From the NCBI RefSeq assembly GCF_027596085.1, contig NC_072451.1, forward strand, positions 5,342,231-5,406,230: a DNA stretch of 64,000 nt, written 5' to 3'. This DNA comes from Anoplopoma fimbria. Lineage: Eukaryota; Chordata; Actinopteri; Perciformes; Anoplopomatidae. The translations under genes were made by a program, and so were the position numbers. The notes under the pieces were generated by a model, which did not search any database, had not been told where the DNA came from, and saw only the letters and a list, made by a program, of their open reading frames with translations. Positions within the stretch are counted from its first letter, which is position 1, and every line of letters starts with the position of its first letter. This document shows, piece after piece, positions 1 to 14,085 of this stretch.

Positions 1-320
1 TTCTTCTGACTTCAAATTGCGCAACACGACACCGTAGCTTTTATTATGCGGCAAATTGAGCCAGGAGAGAGAGAGACGCCCTCATTTTACATTCAAGCAC
101 ACTTCCTGGTTGTTCGCAGGTGTGTAGTCTGTGTGTGTATGTGATGGCGGTGGCTTATATATGTTTTGAGACACATTCCAGTGCCATGTAAAGAGCAATT
201 TAGCAGCTCAAATGGCATCCCAGTGGGGTGAATTAACATGTAATTGTCAGATTCTTGCTGGCAGCCAGACAGAGTTAAACAGTTGATGTGTATGAGCAGC
301 AGACAGGCTGATGACGGTAC

Positions 321-3300
321 CATGTCCAGGTGATGTTCTGAGGTTTGGGGTATCCGCCGCTGTCGCAGACCAGCTCAGCTTTCTCCAAACCCACGAACCA
401 GTCCCCCGTACCAGCAGAGATGGTGGCGTCTGGGGGGTCTGACACAGAAACACAAATATGAGCATGCAGTGACACACAAAAAACAACAACCAAAGGCTGC
501 ATTGTAGAGGAAAGAAAAAAACACGTATGTTAAGATTTTTATCAGCGGAGAGAACCATAAATATGTGAAGCTGTTTCCTGTCTAATGATCAAAAGATAAG
601 TTGCCTCAGAATCGACGCTGATATTTCAGAACTTCTTTACATTCTCACACTGATTAAGGCTGCAGAGGTGGGACAAAAAAACCATTGTTTTGCAAGTCAC
701 AGGTCTCACAACCAGGCTATGAAGTCGAGTCAAGGTACTAAACTCTGTGTTTTGAGTTGTTATGCACCAACATTAATGCTATTTTAACAGTCAGTATATT
801 AAATTTACAAAAATAATGAGCTTGTTCTGGTACAGTATGTCATTCTAGTCACACAATTACAATTATATGTCATATCTGAGTCGAGTGTCTTGCATGTTGC
901 TGAGGACAGCAGAGTCTTTGCATTTGAATGTGACAACCTGTATGTGTAGTCTGTCTGCCAGACTGATCTTTTATCTGCTATTGAGGCAATGTACTGCACA
1001 GTGCTACACATCTGCTGTCAGGATAATCTTAAATTGATTGCTGCACAATTATTCAGTGCTGGAAGATGTATTCATATCCTTTACTTGTGTAAAAGTACTA
1101 ATACCACACTGTGAAAATACTTGGTAAAAGTAGAAAACCTGCATTAAAAGCCTTACTTAAAGGAGACACATTATGCTCATTTCCAGGTTCAGACTTGTCT
1201 TTTCGGTTTCTACTATGTTTACATGCTTTAATGTTCAAAAACGTAATTTCTGTCAGAATATACCTGTAGTCACTCTCTGTATCAAACGGTAGATATTTTG
1301 AGAATTTCAACAGAATTGTGTTAGGCAACAGCTTGGCTGCATGTTTTATTCCTGTCAGCTGATGTCATTCACACATACTGAAACCTGGAAATAAACTGTG
1401 ACGCGTTTAGAATGTTAACGTTTAAAACTGTTTATTGGAAAGAAGACATCACATCCGTACGGAAATTCTCACGGCTCATTTGCTTAGAAAACCTCTTAAA
1501 TCTCACTTTTTATAATAAGGGACCTTTACGTAAAAATATTCAAGTATTATCGGCTAAATGAATAAAAAGTATGAAGAGTAAAAGTACTCAATGTGCAGTA
1601 AAATGTTCCCTCAATACCAGTGTTTTACTATTAAATATCATGTTTCTGGATTAATATTACTCCTGCATTAACGTGTATGTTGCATTTGACTGCTGGAGGC
1701 TAGTTTAATCTACAGCAACGCATCATAGTCTATAAGATCATGACATGATTGTAGCGTTGTTGTCCAGTGAGAAGCATAAATCTCTAAAAAGAGAAACAGA
1801 TCATTTTTCAGCCTTGTGACGATGCATTTTCCAGCAGAACAAAGAGGCTTTTTAAATAGTTTACGTAACTTAAGAAGAAAAAGAAACACCATCAGTTAGT
1901 CACAAAGATTTAAAGTTATTATTATTTTTAATACAATCTACAAAAAGGGTATAAGAAATTGTAAAAAGTAACTAAAGCTGTCAGGTAATTGAAGTGGAGT
2001 AAAAAGCACAATATTTGCTTCTCACATGTAGTGGAGTGGATGTCTAAATTGTATTGTATAAAAGGGAAATACTCTAGGGAAAAAAAGGTGATGGACCTGT
2101 ACTTTACTTAAGTACAGTACTTTAGTGAATGTACTTCCACTAGTTACAAGTACTTTTGTAATCTATGGGATTGGTGGAGAATATCAAGTCATTCCAAGTC
2201 AAAATGTTAAAGACCAAGTAGAGTCACAAGTCATTTGTCTTCAAGTTCAGTTGTAGGTCTGATTGCAAAGTCAGATTTTTGTCGAGTCAAGTCTAAAGTC
2301 ATCACATTCATGACTTGAGGCCAACCCTCTGGACGACCTTGAACTGTCACATTACACTGGACAAAGAGCAGTTGTTGTCGTACAGAAGGAACTGAAGTGA
2401 ACAGTGACAGAGGACGAAACATTACTCATACACTTTCCCAGCAACCTGCCAATATTGTTTAATGTTTAGTTTACTGCCAGCCATTTATTCTCCCAATAGG
2501 AAGGTTAAGCTATACAAATATCTCTTGCAGGGCAACCAGAGGGTAAAAGGCCACAGTGGGCTAAATGAAGTATTAGCAGGAGGAGCTAAAGAAGGTTGAA
2601 CTAAATAAACAGTATGCAACACTGTCCTTATTGTATACTCCATACTAATACAGAATAATTTAAACTAAGTCACACTCACAAAATTAGAAATACTTTAAGT
2701 TCTGAGATATGCACCATTATCCCCAAATGCCATGTGCAAAACAAAAGGAGGTGCTACTCACAGCTTCAAAAAATCTAAATATGTGAATGGTGGTTTAACT
2801 CTGGAAATATCTCAAAAATGATATTTAAAATATTTGGAAAACAAGTATTGGTCTGATTTGAGATTAGATTATACGTTCATTTATTTGGTGAAAGTGAAAA
2901 GTGAGAAGTGAAAGTAATATTACATGCATATGCATATACATTGTGCATTTGTCATACTAACTGCAAAAGGCAGTATACTGTAAATATTAATATGCAGTAT
3001 ACTCTGTGTACAATTACTATGTATGGATTTAAAACATAGCAACGCTGAATAAGTTATTAAAAATAAAAGGTTTCCGAGTTGACCTTTCACAAGGTTTCAG
3101 AATAGCTCATCTTCGTGAGAGTGCAAACAACGAACCTTATTAAGTCATGAAGTCATGATGATAACATCACATTCATTAAATATCTTTCTATGCGTTGAGT
3201 GGTTTATGCCTTTTACACTGCAGACATTGCAGGAAAGGCACAGCTGTAGCTAATAATAATAATACATTTATATCGACTGCATTTCATTTAAGGTGTTCTC

Positions 3301-6300
3301 ATTCCACTGCTCTGGTATGACTTCCTTACTGACACACCTAAATGAAACATAAATGATCACTAATCTATATCTCCTGCTATGAGTCAAAAGCAGAGCCCGA
3401 GTTACATATACAGAAACTATCAGCGGATATTTGGACAAAAAAAAGTCAGTGTACTCAAAAAGGTCATCGTGCGTACTGATCAAAGCTTATTATTAAGTGC
3501 TGTTTGTCCGAGGACATAGAGGAGGCTTGTCATAGCTGCATAAAAAAACATTAAAACTGTGGATGGTGGCAGATTGAAGTATTACATCTTCACTGTCTTT
3601 TTTTCTCAAGTTGAATTGACTCAGACATACCAAAGTCACAGTTTGATTGATCTACGGGTGAACTGCATATTTCCTGTTAGTACAAAATGTACAGGTTAGT
3701 CACTAAACAGCAGTACATTATGATATTAGTACATACTGTATACAGTTAGTACAGCATGGAATAAGAAGGGTGTTTCCTCCCATTGACGTTTAACTCAACC
3801 AGTAAGGTTATGTCTGCACTTAGACAAGCTCTACCTTCAAGAATATATAACATTCTAATTAAAACTCCAATCTGATTTACATCCGCTCCATTGTTGGTTT
3901 ATTTAGGCCTAAAAACACGGCATTATTATCAGCTGTACTCACATTGGACCACCAGGCTGTTGGAGATCCTGCGCGGCTGCTTCAAGCCGGGGTGCCACAC
4001 CAGACAGTCCAGCTTCTTCCCGTTCATGCTGCGCAGCGGGTGCAGGGAGTAGAAGCTGGACACGGTGCCCTCATTGGAGCGGTTTTGGGACTGGCCCGGC
4101 AGCTCGGTGTCCCAGGAGAGCCGAGGAGGCGGGTGGCCCACGGCCCGACAGGAGGCCGCCACACGGAACGACTGGCCCTCCACCAGGAGAACGGGGTCCA
4201 GGGAGGAGATGGGTAGACCTGAGACGAGAGGAGGAGGAACAGGGTGAGTTTAGAGGCGTCGGAAATGTGTTTTGTTTATCGTTACTTCACTTGAGGGCTT
4301 CGAGCTTCAAGGTGCAAAGTTTGACACCAGAAGGCTTTTCACACTTATCTGCTGAAGGTTGAAAGTTTCTCGGAGAGGATGAAGTATGAGGACTTTGTGA
4401 CATGACAACTAGAGGTTTCATATTCAACCATGACTTCCCAGAGTATACTTTACAGATATCTTGTGTCCAACAGTTTAGTTTTAATTTTAGATTCATAGAT
4501 TATGGATTTATTCAGGGTGAAGTAGTGGATGTATTTTAAGGTGTTTTAACAACGAGGTAATTTAACTTTTTAGCAGAAAAACACATCAGACACACATTAT
4601 TATTGTTATTTCTTTAAATGCTATAAAACATGTTGTTATAAAATGAAAATCCATGAAATTATTTTTATATATCTATTTGTTTTCATTAAAACAAAAATAA
4701 AAAGTGAATGACAGCAAAAGTTGTTGTTTTTTTTAAACAGATAAATCAATTTACTTTATCACTTTTTTGTTTAATTATGCTCTTTGTTTTTAACATTAAA
4801 TATTTTCTATGTTGTGTATAATTGTACTGTGGGATACTATATTTATTGGGTTGGGTTTTCAGATTTTGTATTGTCTTGCTTTAATAGACTTTACTTTCTG
4901 TGTATCACTTGTTTAAACAGTTTTAGTATTAACAAAGATGTGGTAGACCACTTGCGTAAAGCACATTCCCTACAATTACTGCATTAAGAGTTAATTAATA
5001 CTTCCTAAAGCCTACTCAGGGTGAATTTGTCTTCACCTTAAATTACCTAAAGTGGCTGAAATTAGATCCATTAAAACCAGGATGTCACTGAATGTTTGAC
5101 AAGTGATTGTTTTTGCATGTCAGAGACAAGTTTGAGCAACAAGCTCTTCAAGATGTTGTCACTGAAAGATTCAGATAAGAAGGCTATAAAAAAAAATGAC
5201 CTTAAATACATCCTGGAACACAGAGGAGACCATAATCAAGAAAACAAGGTACCACGAGGATCTTACTGACGAATGAAAGACAGTGAATCAACTTCAGCCA
5301 TGAACATTAAAAAAGCGGAGATCCTCCAGGATATAAACTAAATCAAGTCTATCATTATTGTGCGAGAAGACAGAAACCATGCGTCCAAATATCACGTGAT
5401 ATTTTCAACTAAAACATTTCTGTTTTATTGCTCTCGTCGCCAACTGGTTTAACACGATTGTGATTCACACCCGGTTCATGGTAGTGTTTTTGCTGTTGTA
5501 AACACTTGGTTAAATCTTTCCATGGTGTTTGGATTATTAATGTAGATGACAAAACAGGTAGTTAGCATTAGCAGAAATATCCATTAGGGATTAGCACACA
5601 AAGAGAAGGGCACTACCTGTGGAGACTCAAACCTTGTAAACAGAAACTCTAAAATACATGACATCACAGTACAGCCCTCAGTGTGTGATTGACAGATAAT
5701 ATGTGGGAAGAAATTTCCTGCAGGGATAATTTTCTGCAAACAGCACAAAAAAGCCCATAATGGGACATTTTAATCTTTAAATAAGAGATGATGACGACGA
5801 CCTAAAGCCAAATAAACCCACCTGCATGAAGATCCCACAGGAATTAATGAACTGACCAAAAGAAAAAGTCTTAATTCTGATTTGTTTTGGATCCATAACA
5901 CAAGAGAATCAAAGCAGAAGGTGTTTCTAATAAGGGGGGTTCGATTTCAGTTTTAGACAGATGTATATGTATCTTATGGATTCAACATTTTATGGTAACA
6001 TGTTAATGGATTAGAGGGAATTCCGTGCTGGAGGTTGTCGGTTACTAGTGAGTGTATTTTTGTAGGTTTGTCTGATCTGTGGCGTGTTGGGACAAGTTTA
6101 CGACGGAGCTGTCACAGTTGATGACTAGGGGCAACATGAGAACGTCATTTAGAACAAATAGCAGCGCTGCAGGTTTTACTAGGAGGAGGATCCAATATAA
6201 AAACAAAACAGCATCACCACAACTGCTGTTAGGTTTCCAAGGAAATCAACGCAATTATATCAGTAAGTGATGAATGAGGACATCCAAATGATTCTGTCAT

Positions 6301-9300
6301 GTGAACAAGTGACAGAGCAGACAAAAAATTGCTAATTTCCCCGCTGCGGGACTAATAAAGGATTATCTTATCTAATTGTGTGTGTGCATCTCTGTGTCTG
6401 TCCACAGCTAATCTCCCATACTGCTGCACCAAACTGTATAATATTTTGGGTGCTCATTTATGTCTGCATGATAAAGGACCTCTGGTCGTTGCAGTGACTC
6501 ACACATTCTCAAAACACCTTTTATCGCCTGTTTGATGCCACTGATTGACTGCTGACTCCTCACTCACTAATCTCAACCGGACCCTCAGTCTGTAGGTACA
6601 CAAGTACGACACAGAAACAGTTTGCTCACTGCTGCACAGCCGCTGCTCAGCGGCCAGAACCACTGTTATTTCGTGCATTTCTACCGGGCATCAACATGCA
6701 AACAAAAGACTTGAAGTCTAAATAAACTCTTCGAGTCGCGCACCTGCACAGAGCCGTTGCAGACAACTGTAAAGATGAATATGAAAGCGTATCTGTTGTG
6801 TGAGTCGTGGGAGTGAAAAACACATCCGATACCCTCGCAGTCTAGACGGGGGGTTAGCCAATTGTGGGTTGTGCTCATTCAATCAAACATTACAGCAGTG
6901 GGCATTGCAGACACACCTGGAGGTCCGAGTGGACATTTCTAGTTTATTCGATGAGTTAGGTGGAAACAGGTGTGAATTTAAGACTGATGACACAGTTTTG
7001 GAGATCTATTACAGAGTGAAGACCCACTGGAAACTCCATATCTTGTCTGATCCATATTTTTTAAGTAAATCTGCACTTAATTTACCAAATATTGTCATTT
7101 TGTTTCTTCCTATTGTAATGACGCTGTTGTTATTTCTGTCTATGCTGTATATACAATATCTATTGCAATCCTCCTCTGTTGCTCTTCCTGAAGTTTCTCC
7201 CCCCCCTGTTAAAGGATTTTTGGGGAAGTTTTCTTTATATGAATCAAGCAGTTTTAGGATAGAAGGTGAAGAGCTGTCGGTTTGGGTTTGGGCTCTATAA
7301 ATAAAGTTAACGTGACCTGTTAATATCCACTTTTTGGTTCCATTTCAAACTTACAATTTCAAGTCGTTACATTGAAAAGTATAATAACTTTATTGCTCTG
7401 ACCCACTTAAGATTTAGATATGCTGTCAGTGTCTGTGGCCACGTTGACAAACTTGCTGAATATCCGCTGGTTGGCTTCTTCTTCCTCAAAGATGATTACC
7501 GTTTAAACATCATTACAGCAGCTCTGATAGGATTAGGAACGTGTGGGAGCGAAGAAGAGAAAGAGAAAGAGAGAGAGAGAGAGAGAAAGTACGAGGATGA
7601 CTCTTACTCCATACGGTGAGCGAGATATGCCTCTCAAAGTTCCCGTTGGGGAAGGTGGAGATGTGGCAAGTGTAGCTGCCCTCGTCCGACCTCTCCGTGC
7701 TGGGGATGAGCAGAGCCGAGTTCACCGTGGGGCTCCCACTCTCAAACCTCACCCGGCCGGAGTAACGCCCGAATTCTGACATACAAAACAAAGATTTCAG
7801 CTCAGACCACATTATATGTTCATCATCCTTGAAGCAAAGCTCAAACAGACAAAAAAAAAGAATAACAAATATGGGAAAAATACAAATGTTTCGTCAAAAT
7901 GATTAACTCCAAGAAAGGAAAGTAGATTATTAGGCATAGGCAAAATTAAATAGCATTTATCCAAAGATGTCACAACCTCACTTTACAGACAAATAACCCA
8001 GTTGTATAATTAACACCCATACAACTGGTCTAACTTTTTTGACTGTGTGCCATTTACAGAAAATACCGCAGGCCAAACAAAAAAGATTGCACACTACTAA
8101 ACTGTTTAACGTTTGGCAATACAGTAGTTTATTGGTGTGACCACATTTTACAAAAATGATTAATGTATCTGCTGCTCTCAAATTTTATTTCAATCAAGTC
8201 ACCACGTTTGAACTCTAAAACAGTGCAAGGCCTAAAAGTGCCCACTTAAAACGTTATGATGTTATGGGTTAATATACAAATCAGTAGTGTAAAAACTGAT
8301 TTGCCAAATACTGGTTTGTGTTCATGGCCTAAGGGCCCATTTAAGAGATGATAGAATTGTAAAGGTAAAATTTAAATCTGTAAATCTAATAATAAGATGT
8401 AACAAACAACAGGCAGAAATTGTAAAACATTGGTTTCTGTGCCAAGAGGTTAAGCCAGAGATAATTTATCTTTATTTAGTCCAAATCTAGCATTTAAACT
8501 AGTATGTGTAATCTAAATACAGATTAATTTATTAGAGTCATATTCTAGTTTATTTGGCAGTTGTTGTTTTTTTACCTCAAAACTAAACAGTCTGCTGGTA
8601 GGATCTTATTTCAGATCCAACTGTAGTGCAGTTTTTTCCAGATTTGTAAAGTCTTTCATCAAACAGCTATAAACCTACAGAATAAAAAAGTTAAACCTAG
8701 ATGCAATAAACTGATATGACATTTAGTTTTGACGTTATCACTTATCAGTTATTGCATGTCCTTTGAACTCAGTGCCCTTTCAATCTTAATCATACAATTT
8801 GAATGGAAGGAGGGGCAGATTTATTGGAGTATAACTTAACTTTTGGCTTAAATTATAACAACACTGTCAAGACTAATTTTACCCACAAAATTAAAGAAAA
8901 AGTTAAGATTTAATATTGTAAGCCTGGACATATGGTGAATCTTGTTGTTAAGGAATCCTATGAAGTGTATGTCTTTATATAAGTCTTTAATAGTTAACAT
9001 ATCTGCTGTCGGCATTAGGCTGTATATACTCTGACCGCAGCAGCCACTCAACTGACAATGCTAATTACAGTGTGTCCCTGTTGAGAAGGGTTAAGTTTAC
9101 GTGGCTACAACAGTGAAAAGTTCAACGCTGAAACTACAAAAACAGAAAGTGAAATACTCAAACTCTCTGAGAAAAAATCTTTGTTAGAGAAAACAACTTA
9201 AACAAATACTCTAAAGTTTATCTAAAAGTTTTTCTTCCTGCATATATACACTTCCCTTCCAGCCTGCATGGGATTCATACCTCTATCCTTCTGACCAACC

Positions 9301-12300
9301 AGTTCTCGACCATAACCAGAACGCATTTTCACTCGTCACAGCAGGAAAGAGAAGGTGGAACTAATAATATTGAAGATGGCTCTGATCCAGAAAGTATTCA
9401 CAATACCATGGCAGGCATGAAACGGGCACACCTACATTAAACGTTAAATGTGTTTTCCTCTGAGTATGAATGCATACAAACAGCTGATTAAAACGAGCCT
9501 GCCCTTACTGCTATTATGTCTAATGAGTCAATTTCCTTAAAAAGCCTTAATAACAATGCAATTTGGATGGTAAGTATAATTGAACATAATTAATTTGATT
9601 GACTTGTTATTGAAACTGAGATTCTTACTAATATAGCTGCCCTTTTTGAAACATTTGAAATATTTTTCTACTAAAGTATTGCACTTGACTTTAATTGAAA
9701 CCAAATCCATTTAAGAGCACAGCTGGTGTTAAGTCTCTATTAGAAAATGGACAACTATGGTTAATCTGCAGTGAAAGAACAGAAATCTGACATTTTTAAG
9801 TCATTAATGTTCTATTTACACAGAGAACATTTCAAATCAGATGCTTTTCATTTTTAATTCAAGTATCTTTGAAGAATTTATTTTGCTTAAAGATGATATA
9901 GTTCAAGTTAAAGTACTATTTCAGGAGTAAAACATTGTATTATTGATATGGTTGTTGTAATATCTCATGTCTAAGATACAATTCCTAAACAAAACCCTGA
10001 TAAGGACAGATCATGTAAGGGTCCAAACAGTATCTGCTCTACCAAACAGTGTGGGATCATAACTCTCCACTGTTAACCCCTCGCTGCAGCTCACCCGTGT
10101 GTCCGTCCACGAAGTGGGCGGTGATGATCTGGTCCTTGTTGCCGTCTGCGAGCTCCTTGTACCAGGTGACCTGCACCACCTTCTCCTCTTTTGCCACCTG
10201 GTAGTGACAGGGCAGCCGGGTCTCGCTCTCGGCCAAGGAGCGCAGCGAGGTGTCGGGCTGAGGAGGCTCCACAAAGTCCGCCTGCACACACACCGCTGAG
10301 GAGAGAGGGTTTCATCACATAAAGGTGAGGGATTTGAACAATTTGACAATTTCTTAAAAAGGTTAGCCTCTAGTTATTGCCTTTTTTTGGTATTAAAAGT
10401 CATGTAAAATGCAATAAATCACAGGTATTGTCTTTTTTCATGGTAACCCCTCCAGTAGATGAGATGTTTCAGTCAAAGATTGACCGTAATCGCCATCCAC
10501 AGAGTCACGCTGCTACCAAACATTTGCTTGTCCGTGCTTCTCAAATGTTAAGAACGGCTACTTTTATCTGTTTTCTATCATTGTAGGTTAAATATTTTGG
10601 GGTTTTGTACTGTTGGTCTGATAAAACAAGCTATTTGAAGACAGCACCTCAGTCTCTGGAAACCTGTGGTGACAATATTCACTGACAATTCATAGACTAA
10701 AAGATTAATAGAATAAGCTGTAAGAAAAATAATTACTAGTTGCAGATCTAAGTCTTTTTTTAGAAACTTCCTTTCAGACTATGAATAAAAAACAGCCTTC
10801 CTTCTTCACAGATTTCATTTGTTCATCATGAAAAACAGTCCATCTATTCATCGCTGAATCGCAGGAGGCCTTGACATCATCCCATGATGCATTGTCCAAG
10901 ATGTGAGGAATACCCCAGACAGGTTTGTGTGTAGACGGGTAAACACATTCTCATCTACGGGCCGTCACCGGTTCACCTAACCTGCTCGTCTGTCGGCTTG
11001 CAGACACAAAGAATAATGAAAAATAACTCCACAAAGAAGGTGCAGGGACAGTTTGAACACAGGATCTTCAAACAACTTGAACAATAGTGCTTTTATGCGT
11101 CTTTATTCTTTCTTAAAAAGCAGAAATGTTTCCCTGTTTGTGAATAGACTCAATCAGAAGGAGCTACTGGAGAGTCTTTGTGTTATTATGATGGTTTAGA
11201 TGCTGGTTTAAGAGTTTTCCACGTTATCTTGATATTTTGCGTTATGTCAGATTATTTGGTTAAAATTCCTTGAGAGCAAATTATTCTGTTGTCTTTGTTT
11301 TAACGTTTCAGAAGTCTACTGTTTATTTTTAAGATTATTAAAATATAGGAGATTTGGACTGGTTGTTGTCTGATCACTTAACTCCTATTCCAACTCCTCT
11401 TATTGATAAAACTAATGTATTTTTCATTACCCACCATATATCTTATAAGATATAACTTTTTCTTTTCTATTTTCAGTTGTATTCTCTGGATCTTGACATT
11501 ACAGTTCATTATAGTTACAGTACATTATAGTTGTCTCATGTTTATGTTTTGTTTTTTTTCATTTATGGATGTGTTAATTGCCTCAAGTATTTAAGATCTG
11601 ACCTTTCCTTTTAATTAATTGCAGCCTGTGGCTTTAGTATAAAGATGTCATATTGTGAACTTCATGCCTGACAAAAGTCCATGATCCAAACGTTGTATCT
11701 TTGATAAACGCACTGCAGGAATTAAACTTTTTCCTAAACACAGACAGGACCGAACTATGAATGTTACTCGATTGTTTGCATGCAAATTTTAAAATATACT
11801 TTTCTTAAGGAGACTTAAAAAGAATACTCATATCAACCCCACATAGCAGCGTTTAGCAGCTTCAGTATGGTGGCCATGCGGTCTCATATCAGCGAGGTGT
11901 TGTACAATCAAAGCTGTCATCAGTGCCGATGGATGACTAAGACTGACTGTGCTTTAATCACACCTGGTTAAAAGTCTACGTTTAAGCGTGGGACAGACAC
12001 ACAACCGTGAGGGAAAAGGGTGTGACAGAGCAATGCTTCTACAACTCCAACAGGGAAAACTAAACATTTGCCCTTTGATTTCTGGGGTGAACACACACTT
12101 TTTTTTTTTTCTGCAGTTACTGATTCATGAGTTCAATTAATGATTACACCACAGAAAGTATGGGACAGGGACGTCTCCCACAGCTTAAAATCCCACACAG
12201 TCAGACACATGAACAAATGGGTAAACTGGTCTCCTCACACAGAAAGTTTAAATTTGGCCAACAAAGAACTACAGTGTTGGTGACCTAGTTGTGGAGTAGA

Positions 12301-14085
12301 GAGAGACAGAGACAGCGTTGTAAGAGAGCAACAGAAGAAGAACACCTTAATCATTTATGCCATTAAAGGGAAGAGACAGAGACATAAAACACAAGAGTGC
12401 AATGAAGATAGAGGTGAGAGTCAATAGAGATAAACACTGAACTGAGAGAGAGAGTTAAACACACACTCAGAGAAAACAAACACAGGTTCACTTGAGTCAC
12501 AAGGCTGCCATACAAGCTTTTCCTGTTCACTCTCCATGACGGTAACTTTATCACACCTTTGGTTGTAGGATTACAGAAAAAAACATTAGTCTTAAAAAGG
12601 TGCATTTGCTCTTTTAGTCGGAGCAGCACGGCTTAATTCAACCTCCGCCAAACCCGAAAACAAAGAGCAGCCGAGACTGAATTAGTCACAAAAAAACAGG
12701 AGGATGCATGTTGAGCAATACTTTCCGATTCATGTTTACTGAAAGTAAGAATGTGAACGAGTCACATTCTGTCATACCACTTGTTTCTCCACACCTGTTG
12801 GGACAAACAGCTTATGAGTGATTGTTGAACATATTGGTTCCAAAAAACTGTAGGCATTAATCTGCTGCTGCTAAGACTGCCTCCACTGTGGTTGAAGGGA
12901 TTTGCTCCTTAATCAGTCACCCAGTGAGGTCGGCTGATAAGGTTTGGATCACAGCCGAGTTTTCCAATCCTCAAAATGTGTAGGATGGGACTGAGGATGT
13001 CAAAGAGTTCTGCGGAGGCCAGTTAAGTTCTCGCACACCAAATTAGGATGGATGATTAGGATGTACGTTTCGAATGACGATTGAACAAGTGTTTTGAGAT
13101 TCCTATGCTAAGCTTTAATTAAAAAAACCCACTTCCTGATGGGCCTGGCTTTGTGCACGCCATGTTAAAACATGAGAGGGCCTTACCAAAACTGTTGCCA
13201 CAAGGTTGAAACCACTGCCCTATCTCAAAAATACCATCTTATTTTGCTTTTAGATTACCCATCACTTGAACTACCTGGGTTAAAACCATGAAAAACCGTC
13301 CAAAACTAATGTCAAAGTGGAAAATCTCTGTCCGGACAAAGAGTGTTTACTGAATTAATGAAACATCAGCATTAATGTTTGGTCATTTATCTCCAGAAAA
13401 ATGTAAAATACACCACCACACATCTAAAATGAGACGGAAATGGACTGTGCCTCTAAGATCAGAGGTGTCCACAAGCTTTTGGCGTTAAGGTGAAACCAGA
13501 GACAACAATAACCAGACAGTAACCATGAGCACTGACAGATTTACACAGTACATACACAGATATATGGAAATGTTATAAAGATATTATAGGATTTTTCTTT
13601 TTGAAAAGTACACAAACGTGACGATAGCCTCACTCCAGGTGCTTATTGGGATGTCAAAGTGTTATTGTATTAGCATAAAAAGAAATGCAAGTTGCCATGA
13701 AACACCATAAGCAAGTATTTATTTCCATGTTTCCCCTTTTCGCTTTTCCTGTAAAGCAGTTTGTAACTTCTGTTTTCTGTCCTTCCAATAATATTATAGC
13801 GAAACTTAAAGAGTACCTATGACTTTATAGAACATGGGAAATACAATAAGATTACTGTTTAAATGTAGATTTAGTATCAGACATACTGCAACAAGTTTTT
13901 AGGGATTGTACAGTTACCTTTTACAAAAAGCACAAGAAGATATTAGCTGCTTTTTGTCATTTCTGGACAACCACAGCTAAAAAATAAATAAATAAATAAA
14001 TAGTCATGTAAATGAAAGTAACAGAAATCTCACCAACTAGTAAAAGCAGTGCCAGACGTTTTGCCCTTCGACCCGTCAACTCCAT
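321..14085 (-). CDS. nectin4: Nectin-4-like cell adhesion molecule, 5' part (exons 1-5), 3' end outside window
   Basis: Type I membrane immunoglobulin-family adhesion protein of adherens junctions. Coding exons in transcript order: 14034-14085 (ATG at 14083-14085, hydrophobic signal peptide), 10095-10295, 7608-7775, 3943-4218 and 321-438; phases agree at each junction (271 codons). Exons 2-3 encode the distal V domain, with the first cysteine in LPCHYQV, tryptophan in VTWYKEL, second cysteine in GSYTCHIS and the nectin-type TFPNGNFE segment. Exon 4 encodes the second Ig domain. It carries ASCRAVG, WDTE, RSMNG and HPGL, which match human nectin-4 (AASC, WDTE, SRSMNG, HPGL) better than nectins 1-3. 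Exon 5 starts the third Ig domain (ELVCDSGGYP, ITWTW) and ends with donor gtaccg, so the rest of domain 3, the membrane segment and the cytoplasmic tail lie left of position 1. The 1q23 neighbours support nectin4. The family assignment is firm; the paralogue call is by remembered similarity. Confidence 0.88.
1038..2162. repeat. Decayed teleost interspersed repeat with an internal insertion
   Basis: Within nectin4 intron 4. The segment begins with a block about reaching 'tattcatatcctttacttg', continues with several 'aaagtacta'-like motifs, and ends in 'ttaagtacagtactt' and 'gtacttccactagttaca'. I recognise this as a very common non-autonomous teleost repeat with no coding capacity. It is broken by a second repeat (1158-1500). 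The superfamily is not clear from the sequence. Confidence 0.6.
1158..1500. repeat. Second interspersed repeat nested in the first
   Basis: Starts around 'aaaggagacacattatgctc' and contains 'tgtttacatgctttaatgtt' and 'cagaatatacctgtagtcac'. These are hallmarks of another frequent teleost repeat. The flanking copy of the first repeat resumes after about 1529, so this insertion is the younger of the two. Boundaries are approximate. Confidence 0.5.
2163..3942. other. Remainder of nectin4 intron 4, no gene seen
   Basis: AT-rich intronic sequence. Open frames here are short, lack family motifs and do not join to splice sites in phase. I see no RNA gene or clear regulatory element. Confidence 0.6.
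6328..6375 (+). repeat. Possible 3' tail of a non-LTR retrotransposon
   Basis: In nectin4 intron 3. 'Gctaatttccccgctgcggg' followed by 'actaataaaggattatctta' resembles the short hairpin-plus-tail end common to 5'-truncated fish LINEs (Rex1/Babar-type). No reverse transcriptase sequence is present next to it. The family call is from memory. Confidence 0.4.
7180..7312 (+). repeat. Decayed teleost interspersed repeat, copy 1
   Basis: In nectin4 intron 3. A 'cccctgttaaaggatttttg' block is followed by 'gttttctttatatgaatcaa' and ends in 'gggctctataaataaagtta'. The same block order (wattttttggggaattttctccttatccgaat-like) recurs at 27420-27515. This resembles the tail of an abundant teleost repeat ending in a 'gggctatataaataaa' motif. 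Confidence 0.5.
7561..7588. repeat. (GA)n microsatellite beside nectin4 exon 3
   Basis: Near-perfect GA dinucleotide run. It begins about 20 bases inside intron 3 from the exon 3 donor (exon boundary at 7608). On the transcribed strand it reads (TC)n just after the 5' splice site. Confidence 0.85.
7776..10094. other. nectin4 intron 2, no gene seen
   Basis: AT-rich intron between the two exons that split the V domain. No coding, RNA or recognisable mobile element was identified. Confidence 0.6.
10296..14033. other. nectin4 intron 1, no gene seen
   Basis: Long first intron between the signal-peptide exon and the V-domain exon. Only short spurious open frames, a T-run near 12101 and an (AAAT)n run near 13981-14002 are visible. 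Enhancers, which are common in first introns, cannot be judged by eye. Confidence 0.6.

Noticed and set aside
1..320. Possible further nectin4 exon at the left edge
   Set aside because: No acceptor plus in-phase Ig-like frame was found in the first 320 bases. The next exon is presumably beyond the window.
6800..7300. 166-codon plus-strand open frame in nectin4 intron 3
   Set aside because: Its 3' part coincides with a decayed interspersed repeat also seen at 27420-27515. The hydrophobic stretch comes from T-rich DNA.
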